A DNA stretch of 64,000 nt from an uncultured Tateyamaria sp. (GTDB lineage Bacteria; Pseudomonadota; Alphaproteobacteria; Rhodobacterales; Rhodobacteraceae): contig NZ_CANNDN010000001.1 in assembly GCF_947503465.1 (NCBI RefSeq), positions 744,001 through 808,000 on the forward strand, read 5' to 3'. The notes beneath the pieces are model-generated. The model had not been told where the DNA came from, ran no database searches, and was given only the letters and a program-made list of their open reading frames with translations. Shown here piece after piece: positions 26,549 to 37,286 of this stretch. The translations under genes were made by a program, and so were the position numbers. Positions within the stretch are counted from its first letter, which is position 1; the number at the start of each line of letters is the position of its first letter.

Positions 26549-27022
26549 ATGTCACAGCACCCCACCCCGCGCCGCCTCGTGCTCCTGATCCCGATCCTCA
26601 GCCGTCGTGCGCGCAGACTGGCCCGCACGCGGGCCGAAGCAGAGGATCTCGTGCAAGACACATTGCTGAGCCTGTGCCAGCGCCTTCGCGACGGGACCGA
26701 GATCGAGGACCTGCCCGCCTATGCCATGCGCACACTCTCGAACCGCGCGCGCCGCGGATGGCGCATGCAGGCCATGGACGAATTGGAAGAAGGTCACGCA
26801 CTCACGGAACCTGACGCCCTTTTGCGGCTCGACTGTGCTGACACCTTGGCCGCTATCGAAAAGCTGCCCAAGGCGCAGCGCCAGTTGATGGACCTTGTGG
26901 TGGCGGGTGAAACGTCACCCCGGTCACTTGCCAATGCGACGGGGCTGCCCTTGGGCACGGTCATGTCGCGGCTGGCGCGCGCCCGTGCCAAACTGCGGAT
27001 CGCGCTGTCCGAAGACGCCTGA
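26549..27022 (+). CDS. ECF-type RNA polymerase sigma factor
   Basis: A 157-residue sigma-70 family protein with region 2 (AEAEDLVQDTLLSLCQRL, then YAMRTLSNRARRGWR) and region 4 (IEKLPKAQRQLMDLVVAGE ... GLPLGTVMSRLARARAKLR). It lacks regions 1 and 3, so it is an extracytoplasmic-function factor. No anti-sigma gene follows: the next gene downstream, nrdJ, is convergent. Its divergent neighbour is the EF-hand protein, a plausible target. No promoter consensus was recognised. Confidence 0.88.
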   Translation: MSQHPTPRRLVLLIPILSRRARRLARTRAEAEDLVQDTLLSLCQRLRDGTEIEDLPAYAMRTLSNRARRGWRMQAMDELEEGHALTEPDALLRLDCADTLAAIEKLPKAQRQLMDLVVAGETSPRSLANATGLPLGTVMSRLARARAKLRIALSEDA

Positions 27023-27370
27023 CGCCCGGGTGGTCACGCGGGTGCTTTTGGGCAGCAAACAGTACGCGCACCGGCTCAAAGAAGAAACGGGAGGCACAAG
27101 GCCCCCCGTGAGTTTCGCCGTACAGGCTCAATATGTTAACCGCCCGGTACTTTTCTGCCTGCGGCCTGCACGTCGTCAGGGGCGAGCGCACCCGCCCCGT
27201 GTAAAGGTGGGGGGACAAAGTACCGCCCCACCCCATCGCATTGAGAAATCAAGGATTTCCCAGTCTTCGCGACAAGGTCAGCGCACCGTCCTTGCCTTTG
27301 TCTTCGTCGGGAGCCAGGCCGGTCCCGCCAACCCGGCTCCCTCGCGCCCCTTCCCCGGGGTGCGTAACTC
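27023..27370. other. hairpin-dense spacer between convergent genes
   Basis: A 348-base gap with no ORF I can support but several inverted repeats: 27087-27095/27101-27109; CGGTACTTT 27145-27153 with AAAGTACCG 27217-27225, enclosing GGGGCG 27179-27184 / CGCCCC 27193-27198; GAAATC 27245-27250 / GATTTC 27254-27259; GGGAGCC 27309-27315 / GGCTCCC 27335-27341. It may hold terminators for both genes or a structured RNA. Confidence 0.4.
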
Positions 27371-30300
27371 TTAACTACAGCCGGATGTCCCGCCGCAGGT
27401 GTTGCACTTCATGCAGGTGCCATTACGCACCAGCGTGTAGTTGCCGCATTCGCCGCACGCCTCGCCTTCGTAGCCCTGCATCTTGGCCTTGGTGCGCGCG
27501 TCCAGCGTCGTAGTCGCGGCCGTCACAGTGGTGGTCGACACCTGCGCCGCGCCATTGACGGCCACCTCGGGCACCAAGGTGTGCAACGCCACTTCCGCGT
27601 CCACTGCCGCTTCGGCCATACCGCCCTGCAGAACCACAAGGTCTTGCGGCAGACGTTTGCGCAGATAGCCAGTCGAGCTGATTTGTTTCAGCACTTCCAA
27701 GGACTTCGACGCCGCACTCTCGGACAGTTCAGAGACGTTGGACACGCCCTCTGCCTCGCCCTGACCCAACGTGTCGAATGTGGCCCCTTCGGGTTTCACA
27801 TGCGCCAGATCGGTGCGGTCCAGATAGGACACCGCCAATTCGCGGAACACGTAATCAAGGATCGACGTCGCGTTCTTGATGCTGTCATTGCCCTGCACCA
27901 TGCCTGCCGGTTCGAACTTGGTGAACGTGAACGCATCCACGAATTCCTCAAGCGGCACACCGTATTGCAAACCCACGGACACGGCGATGGCAAAGTTGTT
28001 CATCATCGCCCGGAAGCCGGCACCTTCCTTGTGCATGTCGATGAAAATTTCACCCAGATTGCCGTCTTCGTACTCGCCCGTGCGCAGGTAGACCTTGTGG
28101 CCCCCGACGATCGCTTTCTGGGTGTAGCCCTTGCGGCGCTGAGGCATCTTTTCGCGGTGAGATTTCACAATCTCCTTCACGATGATCTTCTCGACGATCT
28201 TTTCGGCCAGAACTGCGGCTTTCTCGGCGGGTGCACCGCTTTCCAGCACCTCTTGCGCGTCCTCATCATCCTCGACCAAAGCCGCTGCCAGAGGCTGCGA
28301 AAGCTTGGAGCCGTCGCGGTACAGCGCGTTGGCCTTCACCCCCAGCGACCAGCTCAGTTCGTAGGCGCGTTGGCAGTCTTCGATCGTTGCATCATTGGGC
28401 ATGTTGATCGTTTTCGAAATCGCGCCCGAGATGAAGGACTGCGCCGCCGCCATCATAGTGATGTGGCTGTCAACGCTCAGGAAACGCTTGCCTTTCTTGC
28501 CGCACGGGTTCGCACAGTCAAAGATGTGGTAGTGCTCTTCCTTCAGATGCGGCGCGCCTTCCAGCGTCATCGTTCCGCAGACGTGATCGTTGGCGGCGTC
28601 GATATCGGCTTTGGCAAAGCCCAAGTGCTTCAGAAGGTCAAAGGTTGGATCGTTCAGCTTGGCTGCCGGGATGCCCAATACGCCAGTGCAGAACTCTTCA
28701 CCCAGCGTCCACTGGTTGAAGACAAAGCGGATGTCAAAGGCGCTTTCCAACGCCGCGTCCACCTTGGCCAGTTCATTGGCGCCAAAGCCGTGGCCCGCCA
28801 GCGTCGTGTGGTTGATCGCCGGAGCATTGCCGATAGAGCCGTGGCCCACCGCATAGCTGACGATTTCCTCGATCTGGGCCGAACCGTAGCCAAGGTTTTC
28901 GAGCGCCGCAGGCACCGAGCGGTTGATGATCTTGAAGTAACCGCCACCGGCCAGCTTCTTGAACTTCACCAGCGCAAAATCCGGCTCGATCCCCGTGGTG
29001 TCACAGTCCATGACCAGGCCGATGGTGCCGGTCGGCGCGATCACGGTGGATTGCGCGTTGCGGTAGCCATTCTTCTCGCCCAGTTTCAGTGCTTCGTCCC
29101 ATGTGGACATGGCGACATCGATCAGGCGCGGATCGGGACAGTTGGCGTGGTCCAATGCAACGGGTTTTACCGCCAGCTTTTCGTAGCCTTCGGTTGCACC
29201 ATAAGCCGCGTTCCGGTGGTTGCGCATGACGCGCAGCATGTGATCGGCGTTTTTCTTGTAGCCCGGGAACGGACCCAGTTCGCCCGCCATTTCGGCCGAC
29301 GTGGCGTAGGACACGCCGGTCATGATCGCGGTCAGCGCACCACAGAGCGCGCGGCCCTCGTCACTGTCATAGCCGTGGCCCATGTTCATCAGCAGGCCGC
29401 CGATATTGGCATAGCCCAGACCCAGCGTGCGGAAGTCATAAGACCGCTGCGCGATTTCCTTGGACGGGAACTGTGCCATCATCACGCTGATTTCCAGCGT
29501 CACGGTCCACAGACGGGACGCGTGCATATACTCTTCGACCTGGAACTGGCCGTCCTTGAGGAAGGTCAATAGGTTCATCGACGCCAGGTTACAGGCCGTG
29601 TCATCAAGGAACATGTATTCCGAACACGGGTTCGAGCCGCGGATCTGGCCGTCTTCGGGGCATGTGTGCCAGTCGTTGACGGTGTCGTGGTACTGGATGC
29701 CCGGATCGGCGCACGCCCACGCGGCGTGACCTACCTGCTCCCACAGCTCGCGCGCTTTGACGACTTTGGTGATAGAGCCGTCGACGCGGCTGATCAGTTC
29801 CCAATCGGCATCCTTTTCGACAGCGGTCAGGAAAGCGTTGGTGACGCGGATCGAGTTGTTGGAATTCTGGCCCGAGACAGAGTTGTACGCCTCAGAGTCC
29901 CAATCGGTGTCGTATGTCGGGAACTCGATGCTGGTGTGGCCCTGCCGGGCGTAATCCAGCACGCGCTTGATGTAGGTTTCAGGGATGGCAACCCGCTTGG
30001 CCGCTTTCACCGCGTCCTTCAACGTGTTGTTTTTCTTGGGGTCGTAGGCGTCCTCTTCGGCGCCATCCCATGTGCCGATAGCCTCAAAAATACCGTTCAG
30101 CTTTTCTTCGTGCATCTTGGAACCGGCGACGATGGACGCCACTTTCTGCTCTTCGATGACCTTCCAGTTGATGAAGTCCTGGATATCCGGGTGATCGGCA
30201 TCGACGATGACCATCTTGGCCGCGCGCCGCGTTGTGCCGCCGGACTTGATCGCGCCCGCCGCACGGTCACCGATTTTCAGGAAACCCATAAGGCCCGACG

Positions 30301-31027
30301 ACTTGCCGCCGCCCGACAGCTTCTCGCCCTCGCCCCGAAGGCTGGAGAAGTTTGTGCCTGTGCCGGAGCCGTATTTGAACAAGCGCGCTTCGCGGACCCA
30401 CAGGTCCATGATGCCGCCCTCGTTGACCAGATCGTCTTCGACCGACTGGATAAAGCAGGCGTGCGGCTGTGGGTGTTCGTAGGATGACTTGGATTTGGTC
30501 AACTTGCCGGTCTTGTAATCGACATAGTGATGGCCTTGTGCCGGACCGTCGATGCCATACGCCCAATGCAGGCCCGTATTGAACCATTGCGGGCTGTTCG
30601 GGGCGGCACGTTGGGTCGCCAGCATGTGCCGCATCTCGTCATAATACGCGCAGGCGTCTTCCTCGGTCGAGAAGTAGCCGCCTTTCCAGCCCCAGTATGC
30701 CCATGCGCCCGCCAGCCGATCAAAAACCTGCTTCGAAGACGTTTCGCCACCCATCTCTGCGCCGTCCGCCGCTTCGGAACGCCACAGAAACTCAGGGACG
30801 TCCTTCTCTTCCACCTTACGCAGTTTCGACGGCACACCTGCCTTGCGGAAATATTTTTGCGCGATCACGTCGCTCGCCACCTGGCTCCAGCTGCCCGGCA
30901 CTTCTACCTCGTCCAGGCGGAACACGATGGTTCCGTCAGGATTGCGGATTTCGGACACCGTCGTCACGAAATCGAGATCCGCGTAAGCGTCCTGACCGGC
31001 TTTGGTGAACTGTCTTTCAATCTTCAT
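27371..31027 (-). CDS. nrdJ: adenosylcobalamin-dependent (class II) ribonucleotide reductase
   Basis: Reduces ribonucleotides to deoxyribonucleotides using an adenosylcobalamin-derived radical, in the cytoplasm. At 1218 residues it is the long NrdJ form. Visible are [15 protein letters not shown] near 160, [24 protein letters not shown] (active-site Asn/Cys region), and a C-terminal zinc-ribbon tail with CGECGNY and CMKCNTCGG. The C-terminal Cys pairs act in redox relay in the family. It is the only ribonucleotide reductase in the window. It is preceded by a long leader with an NrdR-like box. No B12 riboswitch was recognised upstream. Confidence 0.97.
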   Translation of the reverse strand: MKIERQFTKAGQDAYADLDFVTTVSEIRNPDGTIVFRLDEVEVPGSWSQVASDVIAQKYFRKAGVPSKLRKVEEKDVPEFLWRSEAADGAEMGGETSSKQVFDRLAGAWAYWGWKGGYFSTEEDACAYYDEMRHMLATQRAAPNSPQWFNTGLHWAYGIDGPAQGHHYVDYKTGKLTKSKSSYEHPQPHACFIQSVEDDLVNEGGIMDLWVREARLFKYGSGTGTNFSSLRGEGEKLSGGGKSSGLMGFLKIGDRAAGAIKSGGTTRRAAKMVIVDADHPDIQDFINWKVIEEQKVASIVAGSKMHEEKLNGIFEAIGTWDGAEEDAYDPKKNNTLKDAVKAAKRVAIPETYIKRVLDYARQGHTSIEFPTYDTDWDSEAYNSVSGQNSNNSIRVTNAFLTAVEKDADWELISRVDGSITKVVKARELWEQVGHAAWACADPGIQYHDTVNDWHTCPEDGQIRGSNPCSEYMFLDDTACNLASMNLLTFLKDGQFQVEEYMHASRLWTVTLEISVMMAQFPSKEIAQRSYDFRTLGLGYANIGGLLMNMGHGYDSDEGRALCGALTAIMTGVSYATSAEMAGELGPFPGYKKNADHMLRVMRNHRNAAYGATEGYEKLAVKPVALDHANCPDPRLIDVAMSTWDEALKLGEKNGYRNAQSTVIAPTGTIGLVMDCDTTGIEPDFALVKFKKLAGGGYFKIINRSVPAALENLGYGSAQIEEIVSYAVGHGSIGNAPAINHTTLAGHGFGANELAKVDAALESAFDIRFVFNQWTLGEEFCTGVLGIPAAKLNDPTFDLLKHLGFAKADIDAANDHVCGTMTLEGAPHLKEEHYHIFDCANPCGKKGKRFLSVDSHITMMAAAQSFISGAISKTINMPNDATIEDCQRAYELSWSLGVKANALYRDGSKLSQPLAAALVEDDEDAQEVLESGAPAEKAAVLAEKIVEKIIVKEIVKSHREKMPQRRKGYTQKAIVGGHKVYLRTGEYEDGNLGEIFIDMHKEGAGFRAMMNNFAIAVSVGLQYGVPLEEFVDAFTFTKFEPAGMVQGNDSIKNATSILDYVFRELAVSYLDRTDLAHVKPEGATFDTLGQGEAEGVSNVSELSESAASKSLEVLKQISSTGYLRKRLPQDLVVLQGGMAEAAVDAEVALHTLVPEVAVNGAAQVSTTTVTAATTTLDARTKAKMQGYEGEACGECGNYTLVRNGTCMKCNTCGGTSGCS

Positions 31028-31205
31028 CGCGCTGCCTCATTCCCAGCTGGTGTTCCGAAAGGTGCGCCTGACGTTGCAGGGCCCCGCATGTGGTGCCGGC
31101 ACGACAGCAAAAGACACCCGTTCGAGCCCGTAGATGAGCCCGCAATAGACCAAGAAATGGCGGTTGTTTTTGTCCCTCGTGCCCGGCGCCTCACCCCTAG
31201 TGTTG

Positions 31206-31223
31206 ACCACTAAATGTTGTGGT
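31206..31223. promoter_or_regulatory. putative NrdR box
   Basis: ACCAC-TAAATGTT-GTGGT: a palindrome with 5-base perfect arms that matches the NrdR consensus ACACWATATATWGTGT at most positions. It lies about 180 bases upstream of nrdJ. A second box, usual for NrdR, was not found with confidence. Confidence 0.45.
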
Positions 31224-31457
31224 GAAGCACCCGGCCCGCACAAGGTGGCGTATCACCGGGGTTCACGTCAACGACATTTTAAAGGTTTTTTGACATCTTT
31301 TTCCTTGACCGGCGCCATCACATTTGCAGCGGCATGGGATGTGCGATTCACTTCGTTAACGCGGCATCGGTCGGGCAGGATTTCATCCCAAAGGCATGTC
31401 CGAAAAACCTGAAACAAACAGGCTACTTAATCGCAGATGTGGATGCTTAACGTGAAA

Positions 31458-31466
31458 TTATCCACA
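31458..31466 (+). promoter_or_regulatory. DnaA box
   Basis: Perfect TTATCCACA, 85 bases upstream of the lipoprotein gene and 431 bases upstream of nrdJ. Confidence 0.35.
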
Positions 31467-31550
31467 GTAAGAACCCGGCGACGCAGAAAGGTTTTGCCGC
31501 GCTGCGGAAAATGTGGTGATGTCGACACATCCCGGAAAAGAGGCACAAGA

Positions 31551-32009
31551 ATGCGACCCATCATAGCTTGTTTTGCGGTCGCGCTCAGCGCCTGCGCACC
31601 ACAATATGTAGAGACCGTGGTGACGGATGAACAAGATTTGCCCGTGCGTCGCGCAACCTTTGCCGCGAATCCCGAGCCGCTGGACAGCGCGTTCCGATCA
31701 TCCTGCGATGCGCCGGGCGATGAACTTCGGAATATCTCGCGGTCAATCGTGCAATGCCGCATCTTGCCACCGCCGGATGTCGCGGCGTTCCTGCTACTGC
31801 AATATGATGGCGCGCTCGAGGCGCCAACGCTTGTGGTCCAGAAAGAGACAGAGAAGGCAGATCAACAATTTGTTGTCGAACTGTCCTACTTTGCAGAGGT
31901 GATCCAGAAGTCGGGCAATCCGCGCCGCATCTATATCAAGCAAAAAGCGCTGGATCAGCTGATGGACCAGCTGCTGATCGCAACCGGTGGTACAGCCGAC
32001 ATTTCGTGA
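31551..32009 (+). CDS. putative lipoprotein, function unknown
   Basis: A 152-residue protein starting MRPIIACFAVALSACAPQYV. The LSAC lipobox with Cys15 marks a lipoprotein signal. The mature region has two further Cys residues (SSCDAPGD and VQCRILPPP). I recognise no domain. The start at 31551 is preferred over earlier Met codons because it puts the signal at the N-terminus and has AGAGG upstream. It ends 2 bases before the tRNA. Confidence 0.6.
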   Translation: MRPIIACFAVALSACAPQYVETVVTDEQDLPVRRATFAANPEPLDSAFRSSCDAPGDELRNISRSIVQCRILPPPDVAAFLLLQYDGALEAPTLVVQKETEKADQQFVVELSYFAEVIQKSGNPRRIYIKQKALDQLMDQLLIATGGTADIS

Positions 32010-32011
32010 AC

Positions 32012-32088
32012 TGGTCGGAGCGAGAGGATTCGAACCTCCGACCCCCTGTACCCAAAACAGGTGCGCTACCAGGCTGCGCCACGCTCCG
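32012..32088 (-). tRNA. tRNA-Pro (UGG)
   Basis: A 77-base gene on the minus strand with encoded CCA. The acceptor stem CGGAGCG pairs with CGCTCCG, the T-arm reads GGAGGTTCGAATCCTC, and the anticodon stem CCTGT/ACAGG closes a 7-base loop with anticodon UGG (plus-strand 32052-32054). Confidence 0.95.
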
Positions 32089-32143
32089 ACCGTGGCGCTG
32101 TCTTAGACGGGGTCCGCGCGATTGAAAAGCCCAAACCGCGCAT

Positions 32144-32605
32144 TCAGCACGGCCAGGCGGCACTATCTTGATCAAAGCTGGGATGGCGCAGCTCAGCCCC
32201 TTCGCCAATTCCCATTTGGCGGGCAAGCCCACCGTTGATTTCCAGCACATGGGTCAGACCATCTCCACCCGGAATAGGCGTTTCATCCAGCGGAATCGCC
32301 TCGTGATGGATTTTCTTGACGCGGCCTGTGGGATCGACAAACAGCATGTCCAGCGGGATCAATGTGTTTCGCATCCAAAACGACATGCGCTGAGGGCGCG
32401 GATAAACAAACAACATCCCTTCGCTTGCCGGCATCGACTCGCGATGCATCAGGCCAATGGCTCGTGTCCGTTGCGTGTCTGCGATTTCGACGTTGAAGCG
32501 CGCCGTTCCGAAATCGCCGCGCACCCACACCGTACCCTCGCTACAGGTCGCCGATGCTGTCTGCGCGAAGACGCACAGGGCCAGCGCGACAAGGCCGCGC
32601 CGCAT
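32144..32605 (-). CDS. DUF192 family exported protein
   Basis: A 153-residue protein with a signal peptide (MRRGLVALALCVFAQTASA) and a DUF192 domain: TRAIGLMHRESMPASEGMLF, MSFWMRNTLIPLDMLFVD and the end ELNGG-like HVLEINGGLARQMGI. The domain function is unknown. A longer start at 32626 (MIDVLVS) is possible and would overlap the cold-shock gene stop by 8 bases; the shorter one gives a more typical signal. The DUF192 gene follows the double cold-shock gene closely, as seen in many Alphaproteobacteria. Confidence 0.82.
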   Translation of the reverse strand: MRRGLVALALCVFAQTASATCSEGTVWVRGDFGTARFNVEIADTQRTRAIGLMHRESMPASEGMLFVYPRPQRMSFWMRNTLIPLDMLFVDPTGRVKKIHHEAIPLDETPIPGGDGLTHVLEINGGLARQMGIGEGAELRHPSFDQDSAAWPC

Positions 32606-32618
32606 CGATACCAGCACA

Positions 32619-33155
32619 TCAATCATCAGTCTTGGGCAGCGCCGCTTCCCAGGCCAGCACTTCGGCCGCCATATGCCCGCGCTTGCCATCAATCACCCGC
32701 AAGGCCAGCGCCTCGCCCGGTTGAAGGTCGGACAACCCCGACCTGCGCAACACTTCGACATGCAGGAACACATCATCGGAACTGCCGAACACATTGGCAA
32801 AGCCAAAGCCCTTGCCCTTGTCAAACCACTTCACCCGGCCCGGTTGCAGGGGGGCATCGGCCACGTCACTGTCATTCATATGCGCCAGATCGGCCAGCGA
32901 CGACGACTCCGTATGGTCGGGGGGCGTGATCGACACCACCTCGACCGCTTGAACACCCCGCTCGGTCTGCTGAATGCGCACAGACACGTCCGCACCATCC
33001 GCCACCGACGACTGGCCAAAATTCCTGAGCACGTTCACATGCAAAAGGATGTCCGGACCACCCGTATTTGCCACGATAAAGCCGAACCCCTTGACGGGAT
33101 CGAACCACTTCACCGTTCCTGTGACCACTTCGGTATCTTGAGACTCTTCTGACAC
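32619..33155 (-). CDS. protein with two cold-shock domains
   Basis: A 178-residue protein with two CSD modules. Each has the RNP1-like core, KGFGFIVANTGG and KGFGFANVFGSS, and a GTVKWFDPVKGF / GRVKWFDKGKGF start. The linker is acidic and Ser/Asp-rich. CSDs bind single-stranded RNA/DNA as RNA chaperones. I chose the GTG at 33155 (AGAAAG upstream) because no ATG lies close to the first domain; an ATG at 33227 would add 24 atypical residues. Followed closely by the DUF192 gene. Confidence 0.8.
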   Translation of the reverse strand: MSEESQDTEVVTGTVKWFDPVKGFGFIVANTGGPDILLHVNVLRNFGQSSVADGADVSVRIQQTERGVQAVEVVSITPPDHTESSSLADLAHMNDSDVADAPLQPGRVKWFDKGKGFGFANVFGSSDDVFLHVEVLRRSGLSDLQPGEALALRVIDGKRGHMAAEVLAWEAALPKTDD

Positions 33156-33275
33156 GACTTGTCTTTCTATGTGTGCGTTATACCGCACCCCAAGACTTGC
33201 GCCATTTCCACCGCAGAATTCAAGCATGAAATAAAATCACGAAATCATGGGCTTACATTTCACGTCACGTGAAAT

Positions 33276-33881
33276 TCACGGGTTCAGACGTGTCATTTGC
33301 CATACCGCACCCGGTTTTTCGCGCCACCAACGGAACCGGTCATGCAGGCGAAACGCACCGTCAGCCCAGAATTCGATCTCGACCGGCGTGATGCGGTATC
33401 CGCCCCAGAAGGGTGGCCGCGACGGGTTCGTACCTTCGCGCGCGGTGACCTTGGCCACTTCCGCCAAAAGGCTTGCGCGGCTGTCAAGCGGCGCGCTCTG
33501 ATCCGATGCCCAGGCCCCAAGGCGGGATTTGAGTGAGCGCGACGCATAATAGGCATCCGCCTTCGGGCCGTCCTCCTTCTCGATCAAGCCGCGCACACGC
33601 ACCTGGCGACGCAGTGATTTCCAATGCATGACAAAGGCGGCCTTGCCTGCCTGATCCAGTTCGACCGCCTTCGCACTTGTATAGTTTGTATAGAAAACAA
33701 AGGCGTCATCCTCGATGTCCTTCAACAGAACCATCCGGGCGTTGGGCAACCCTTCGGCATCCACCGTGCTCAGGGCAATCGCATTAGGATCGTTGACTTC
33801 GGTCTTTTCCGCCTCCGCCAACCACGCGCGTGCAATGTCGAACGGGTTATCGCCCGCAAACTTTCCGTCCCGATCGGCCAT
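33276..33881 (-). CDS. pdxH: pyridoxine/pyridoxamine 5'-phosphate oxidase
   Basis: FMN-dependent enzyme of PLP synthesis and salvage. The 201-residue protein has the family N-terminus [17 protein letters not shown], the FMN-binding [10 protein letters not shown] ... [12 protein letters not shown], and the C-terminal signature [18 protein letters not shown] followed by [11 protein letters not shown]. Length and domain order are normal. It is divergent from fabI across 135 bases. Confidence 0.95.
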   Translation of the reverse strand: MADRDGKFAGDNPFDIARAWLAEAEKTEVNDPNAIALSTVDAEGLPNARMVLLKDIEDDAFVFYTNYTSAKAVELDQAGKAAFVMHWKSLRRQVRVRGLIEKEDGPKADAYYASRSLKSRLGAWASDQSAPLDSRASLLAEVAKVTAREGTNPSRPPFWGGYRITPVEIEFWADGAFRLHDRFRWWREKPGAVWQMTRLNP

Positions 33882-34016
33882 CGCGCCCTCCTTGATCCAT
33901 CGACCGACAGCTAGCGCCGGGATCGATGGGGTTCAACCGTTCGACCGTCTCTTGATGCGTCTGGGCCAATGGCATAAAGCTGACCGCCAGACACAAGGCC
34001 AATAACGAGGGATGGG

Positions 34017-34835
<819 letters not shown>

Positions 34836-34838
34836 TCA

Positions 34839-35447
34839 ATGAGCCTGACCCTGGCAGAGCTGGTCGCGTTCAACACGGTGCTTCTCGCGGCGCTGCTATC
34901 GCCGGGTGCGGCCATGCTGTTTATTACCAGGGCGACCGTAACGGGCGGGCGTGCAGCGGGTATCGCCACAGGTATCGGCCTTGGCACGGCGGCTGCGCTT
35001 TGGACGTTCGCGGCGCTTTTGGGGCTTGAGGTGGTATTCAACCTCTTCCCATGGACCTACACCGCGCTCAAGATCGGCGGGGCCATATACCTGATCTGGA
35101 TCGCCATCCAGACGTGGCGCCATGCACGTGATCCGCTGGGCGACGCGCCGACACCACGGGGCCGCGCAATCCTGTCCGGCCTGATCCTGAACTTCGGCAA
35201 TCCCAAATCCATGCTGTTCGCGGCAGCCGTCATTGTCGTGGTTTTCCCCCAGGGGCTCGCCGCGGCCGACATCGCTGTGATCGTTCTGAACCACTGGGTG
35301 CTGGAACTCGCGTTCTACACACTTCTCGCGCTGGCGCTCAGCACCCCCCATATCCGGCGCGGCTATATCAGCCTCAAACCCATTTTTGACCGCATCGCGG
35401 CCACCCTGCTCGGCGCACTCGGCCTGCGCCTGATCCTGGAGAAGTAA
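34839..35447 (+). CDS. LysE family translocator
   Basis: A 202-residue inner-membrane protein with about six hydrophobic helices. It shows the LysE/RhtB-like N-terminus AAMLFITRATVTGGRAAGIATGIGLGTA, a central KIGGAIYLIWIAIQTWR and GLILNFGNPKSMLF, typical of amino-acid exporters of this superfamily. The exported amino acid cannot be deduced. It sits between fabI and the phosphoribosyltransferase with 3-base gaps on both sides. Confidence 0.85.
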   Translation: MSLTLAELVAFNTVLLAALLSPGAAMLFITRATVTGGRAAGIATGIGLGTAAALWTFAALLGLEVVFNLFPWTYTALKIGGAIYLIWIAIQTWRHARDPLGDAPTPRGRAILSGLILNFGNPKSMLFAAAVIVVVFPQGLAAADIAVIVLNHWVLELAFYTLLALALSTPHIRRGYISLKPIFDRIAATLLGALGLRLILEK

Positions 35448-35450
35448 GAC

Positions 35451-35954
35451 ATGGCAGACCGCCTCCCCCACGAAAAAGGGTTTCACATCAGTTGGGACCA
35501 GATCCACCGCGACAGCCGCGCACTGGCCTGGCGGCTTGATGGGCAAGGCCCGGACAATGGTGCGTGGCGGGCCGTGGTGGCGATCACGCGCGGCGGCATG
35601 GCCCCGGCCATGATCGTCAGCCGCGAACTGGACATCCGCACCGTCGACACCATCAGCGTCAAATCATACCACCACCAAAGCCAGGGAGAGGTCGAAGTGC
35701 TGAAAGCCCCCGACGCCACCTTGATGGGCGATGGCACAGGCATCCTGATCGTCGACGACCTGGTCGACTCGGGCCGCACCCTCGAAGTCGTGCGGGATCT
35801 CTATCCCAAAGCCCACTTCGCCACAGTCTATGCAAAACCCAAGGGCGAACCGATGGTCGACACATTCATCACAGGGGTCAGCCAGGACACCTGGATCTTC
35901 TTCCCCTGGGACATGGCCCTGCAATACGTGGAACCCTACCGTGGCACCGACTGA
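35451..35954 (+). CDS. gpt: xanthine(-guanine) phosphoribosyltransferase
   Basis: A 167-residue purine salvage enzyme converting xanthine/guanine and PRPP to nucleotide. The PRPP-binding signature [13 protein letters not shown] is present, with upstream [19 protein letters not shown] (PRPP loop) and VKSYHH. The length and the [15 protein letters not shown]-terminus fit the Gpt family. It follows the LysE-type gene closely. Confidence 0.88.
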   Translation: MADRLPHEKGFHISWDQIHRDSRALAWRLDGQGPDNGAWRAVVAITRGGMAPAMIVSRELDIRTVDTISVKSYHHQSQGEVEVLKAPDATLMGDGTGILIVDDLVDSGRTLEVVRDLYPKAHFATVYAKPKGEPMVDTFITGVSQDTWIFFPWDMALQYVEPYRGTD

Positions 35955-36033
35955 CTGGCGGCACGTAAATCCGCTTCACTTGGCAAGATAAACTCCCGCC
36001 GGAGGCTCCGGCGATCTGCAAAAGGGCATGCCC

Positions 36034-37209
36034 ATGACCGTGACGCGCACCGCCTCAACCTTCGCCCCGCCGGTGATGGAAGCGCGGCGATGGATCGAGG
36101 GCGTCACCTTTCCCGCCGACCGCCCGCTGATCAATGTCAGCCAGGCCGCCCCAGTGGACCCGCCCCCGGATACGCTGCGGCAGGCCATGGCAGATGCCGC
36201 CCTGACCAGGGATGACGCGCATCTTTATGGCCCGGTCCTTGGCATGCCTGCCTTGCGCGCCGGACTGTCAGACCAGATCAACCGCCACTACGGCGCGGCC
36301 ACCACGGCCCGGAACATCGCAATCACGTCGGGCTGCAATCAGGCCTTTGCCGCCACCATCGCAACCCTGTGCGATGAAGGGGATGAAGTCATCCTTCCAA
36401 CCCCATGGTACTTCAATCACAAAATGTGGCTGGACATGGCCGGCGTGAGGTCCGTCCCGCTGCCCGTCGGCGACGGCATGTTGCCGGATGTGGAGGCGGC
36501 CCGCGCCCTCATCACCCCGCGAACCCGCGCCATTGCACTGGTGACCCCCAACAACCCGTCAGGGGTCGAATATCCCGATACTCTGGTGATGGCCTTCTTC
36601 CGGTTGGCGCAGGCACAGGGCCTTGCCCTGATCGTGGATGAAACCTACCGCGATTTTGACAGCCGCAGCGGCCCGGCACACCCCCTGTTCCATCAGGACG
36701 GCTGGGAAGAAACGTTTATCCACCTCTATTCCTTTTCCAAGACCTACCGCCTGACCGGCCACCGCGTCGGCGCGCTGGTCTCGTCACCTGAACGATTGGC
36801 CGAGGCCGAGAAATTCCTCGACACGGTTGCCATTTGCCCCGGGCAGCTTGGGCAATATGCGGCACTTTGGGGGCTCGAAAACCTGGGCCAGTGGGTTGCG
36901 GGCGAGCGGGACGAAATCCTTGCCCGCAGGCAGGCTATCACCGAAGGGTTCCCTGCCCTTGCCGCCAAGGGTTGGTCCCTGATGGGTCTTGGCGCGTATT
37001 TTGCCTACATGCGCCATCCATTCGACATCTCCTCGGCCGACCTGGCGCCGAAACTGGTCACGGATGCAGGCATCCTGTGCCTGCCGGGGACTATGTTCTG
37101 GCCCAAGGACGCGCCTCAGGGTCGGCAGGAACTGCGCATCGCCTTCGCCAATCTGGACGCAGACGGGATCGCCGAACTTTACACAAGGCTGTCAGCCTTG
37201 AAGGTTTGA
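36034..37209 (+). CDS. PLP-dependent aminotransferase (class I/II)
   Basis: A 391-residue fold-type I aminotransferase. It contains ITSGCNQAFAATIA, TPNNPSGVEYPD, LIVDETYRDFD and the Schiff-base Lys region YSFSKTYRLTGHRVG. Two ATGs lie at 36028 and 36034. The second is favoured because AAAAGGG (36016-36022) is better spaced from it. The amino donor cannot be assigned. It is preceded by gpt and followed by ppiD with no clear operon overlap. Confidence 0.82.
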   Translation: MTVTRTASTFAPPVMEARRWIEGVTFPADRPLINVSQAAPVDPPPDTLRQAMADAALTRDDAHLYGPVLGMPALRAGLSDQINRHYGAATTARNIAITSGCNQAFAATIATLCDEGDEVILPTPWYFNHKMWLDMAGVRSVPLPVGDGMLPDVEAARALITPRTRAIALVTPNNPSGVEYPDTLVMAFFRLAQAQGLALIVDETYRDFDSRSGPAHPLFHQDGWEETFIHLYSFSKTYRLTGHRVGALVSSPERLAEAEKFLDTVAICPGQLGQYAALWGLENLGQWVAGERDEILARRQAITEGFPALAAKGWSLMGLGAYFAYMRHPFDISSADLAPKLVTDAGILCLPGTMFWPKDAPQGRQELRIAFANLDADGIAELYTRLSALKV

Positions 37210-37286
37210 GTTTCAAGCGCCCTTGCCCGTCTTGGGCAGGGCCGCTAGACATCCTCAATCGCAACAAACCTCGCAAGAAGGCGCCC

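Larger units (their letters stand above)
31028..31550. promoter_or_regulatory. divergent region upstream of nrdJ and a lipoprotein
   Basis: A 523-base gap. It holds the NrdR-like palindrome at 31206 and a DnaA box at 31458 (listed separately), and an AT-rich stretch 31270-31305 (ACATTTTAAAGG, TTTTTTGACATC). The first 180 bases upstream of nrdJ are its probable leader. I saw no B12-box and no gene. Confidence 0.5.

Noticed and set aside
31028-31200. Cobalamin riboswitch in the nrdJ leader
   Set aside because: No B12-box or adenosylcobalamin riboswitch core was recognised in the minus-strand leader.
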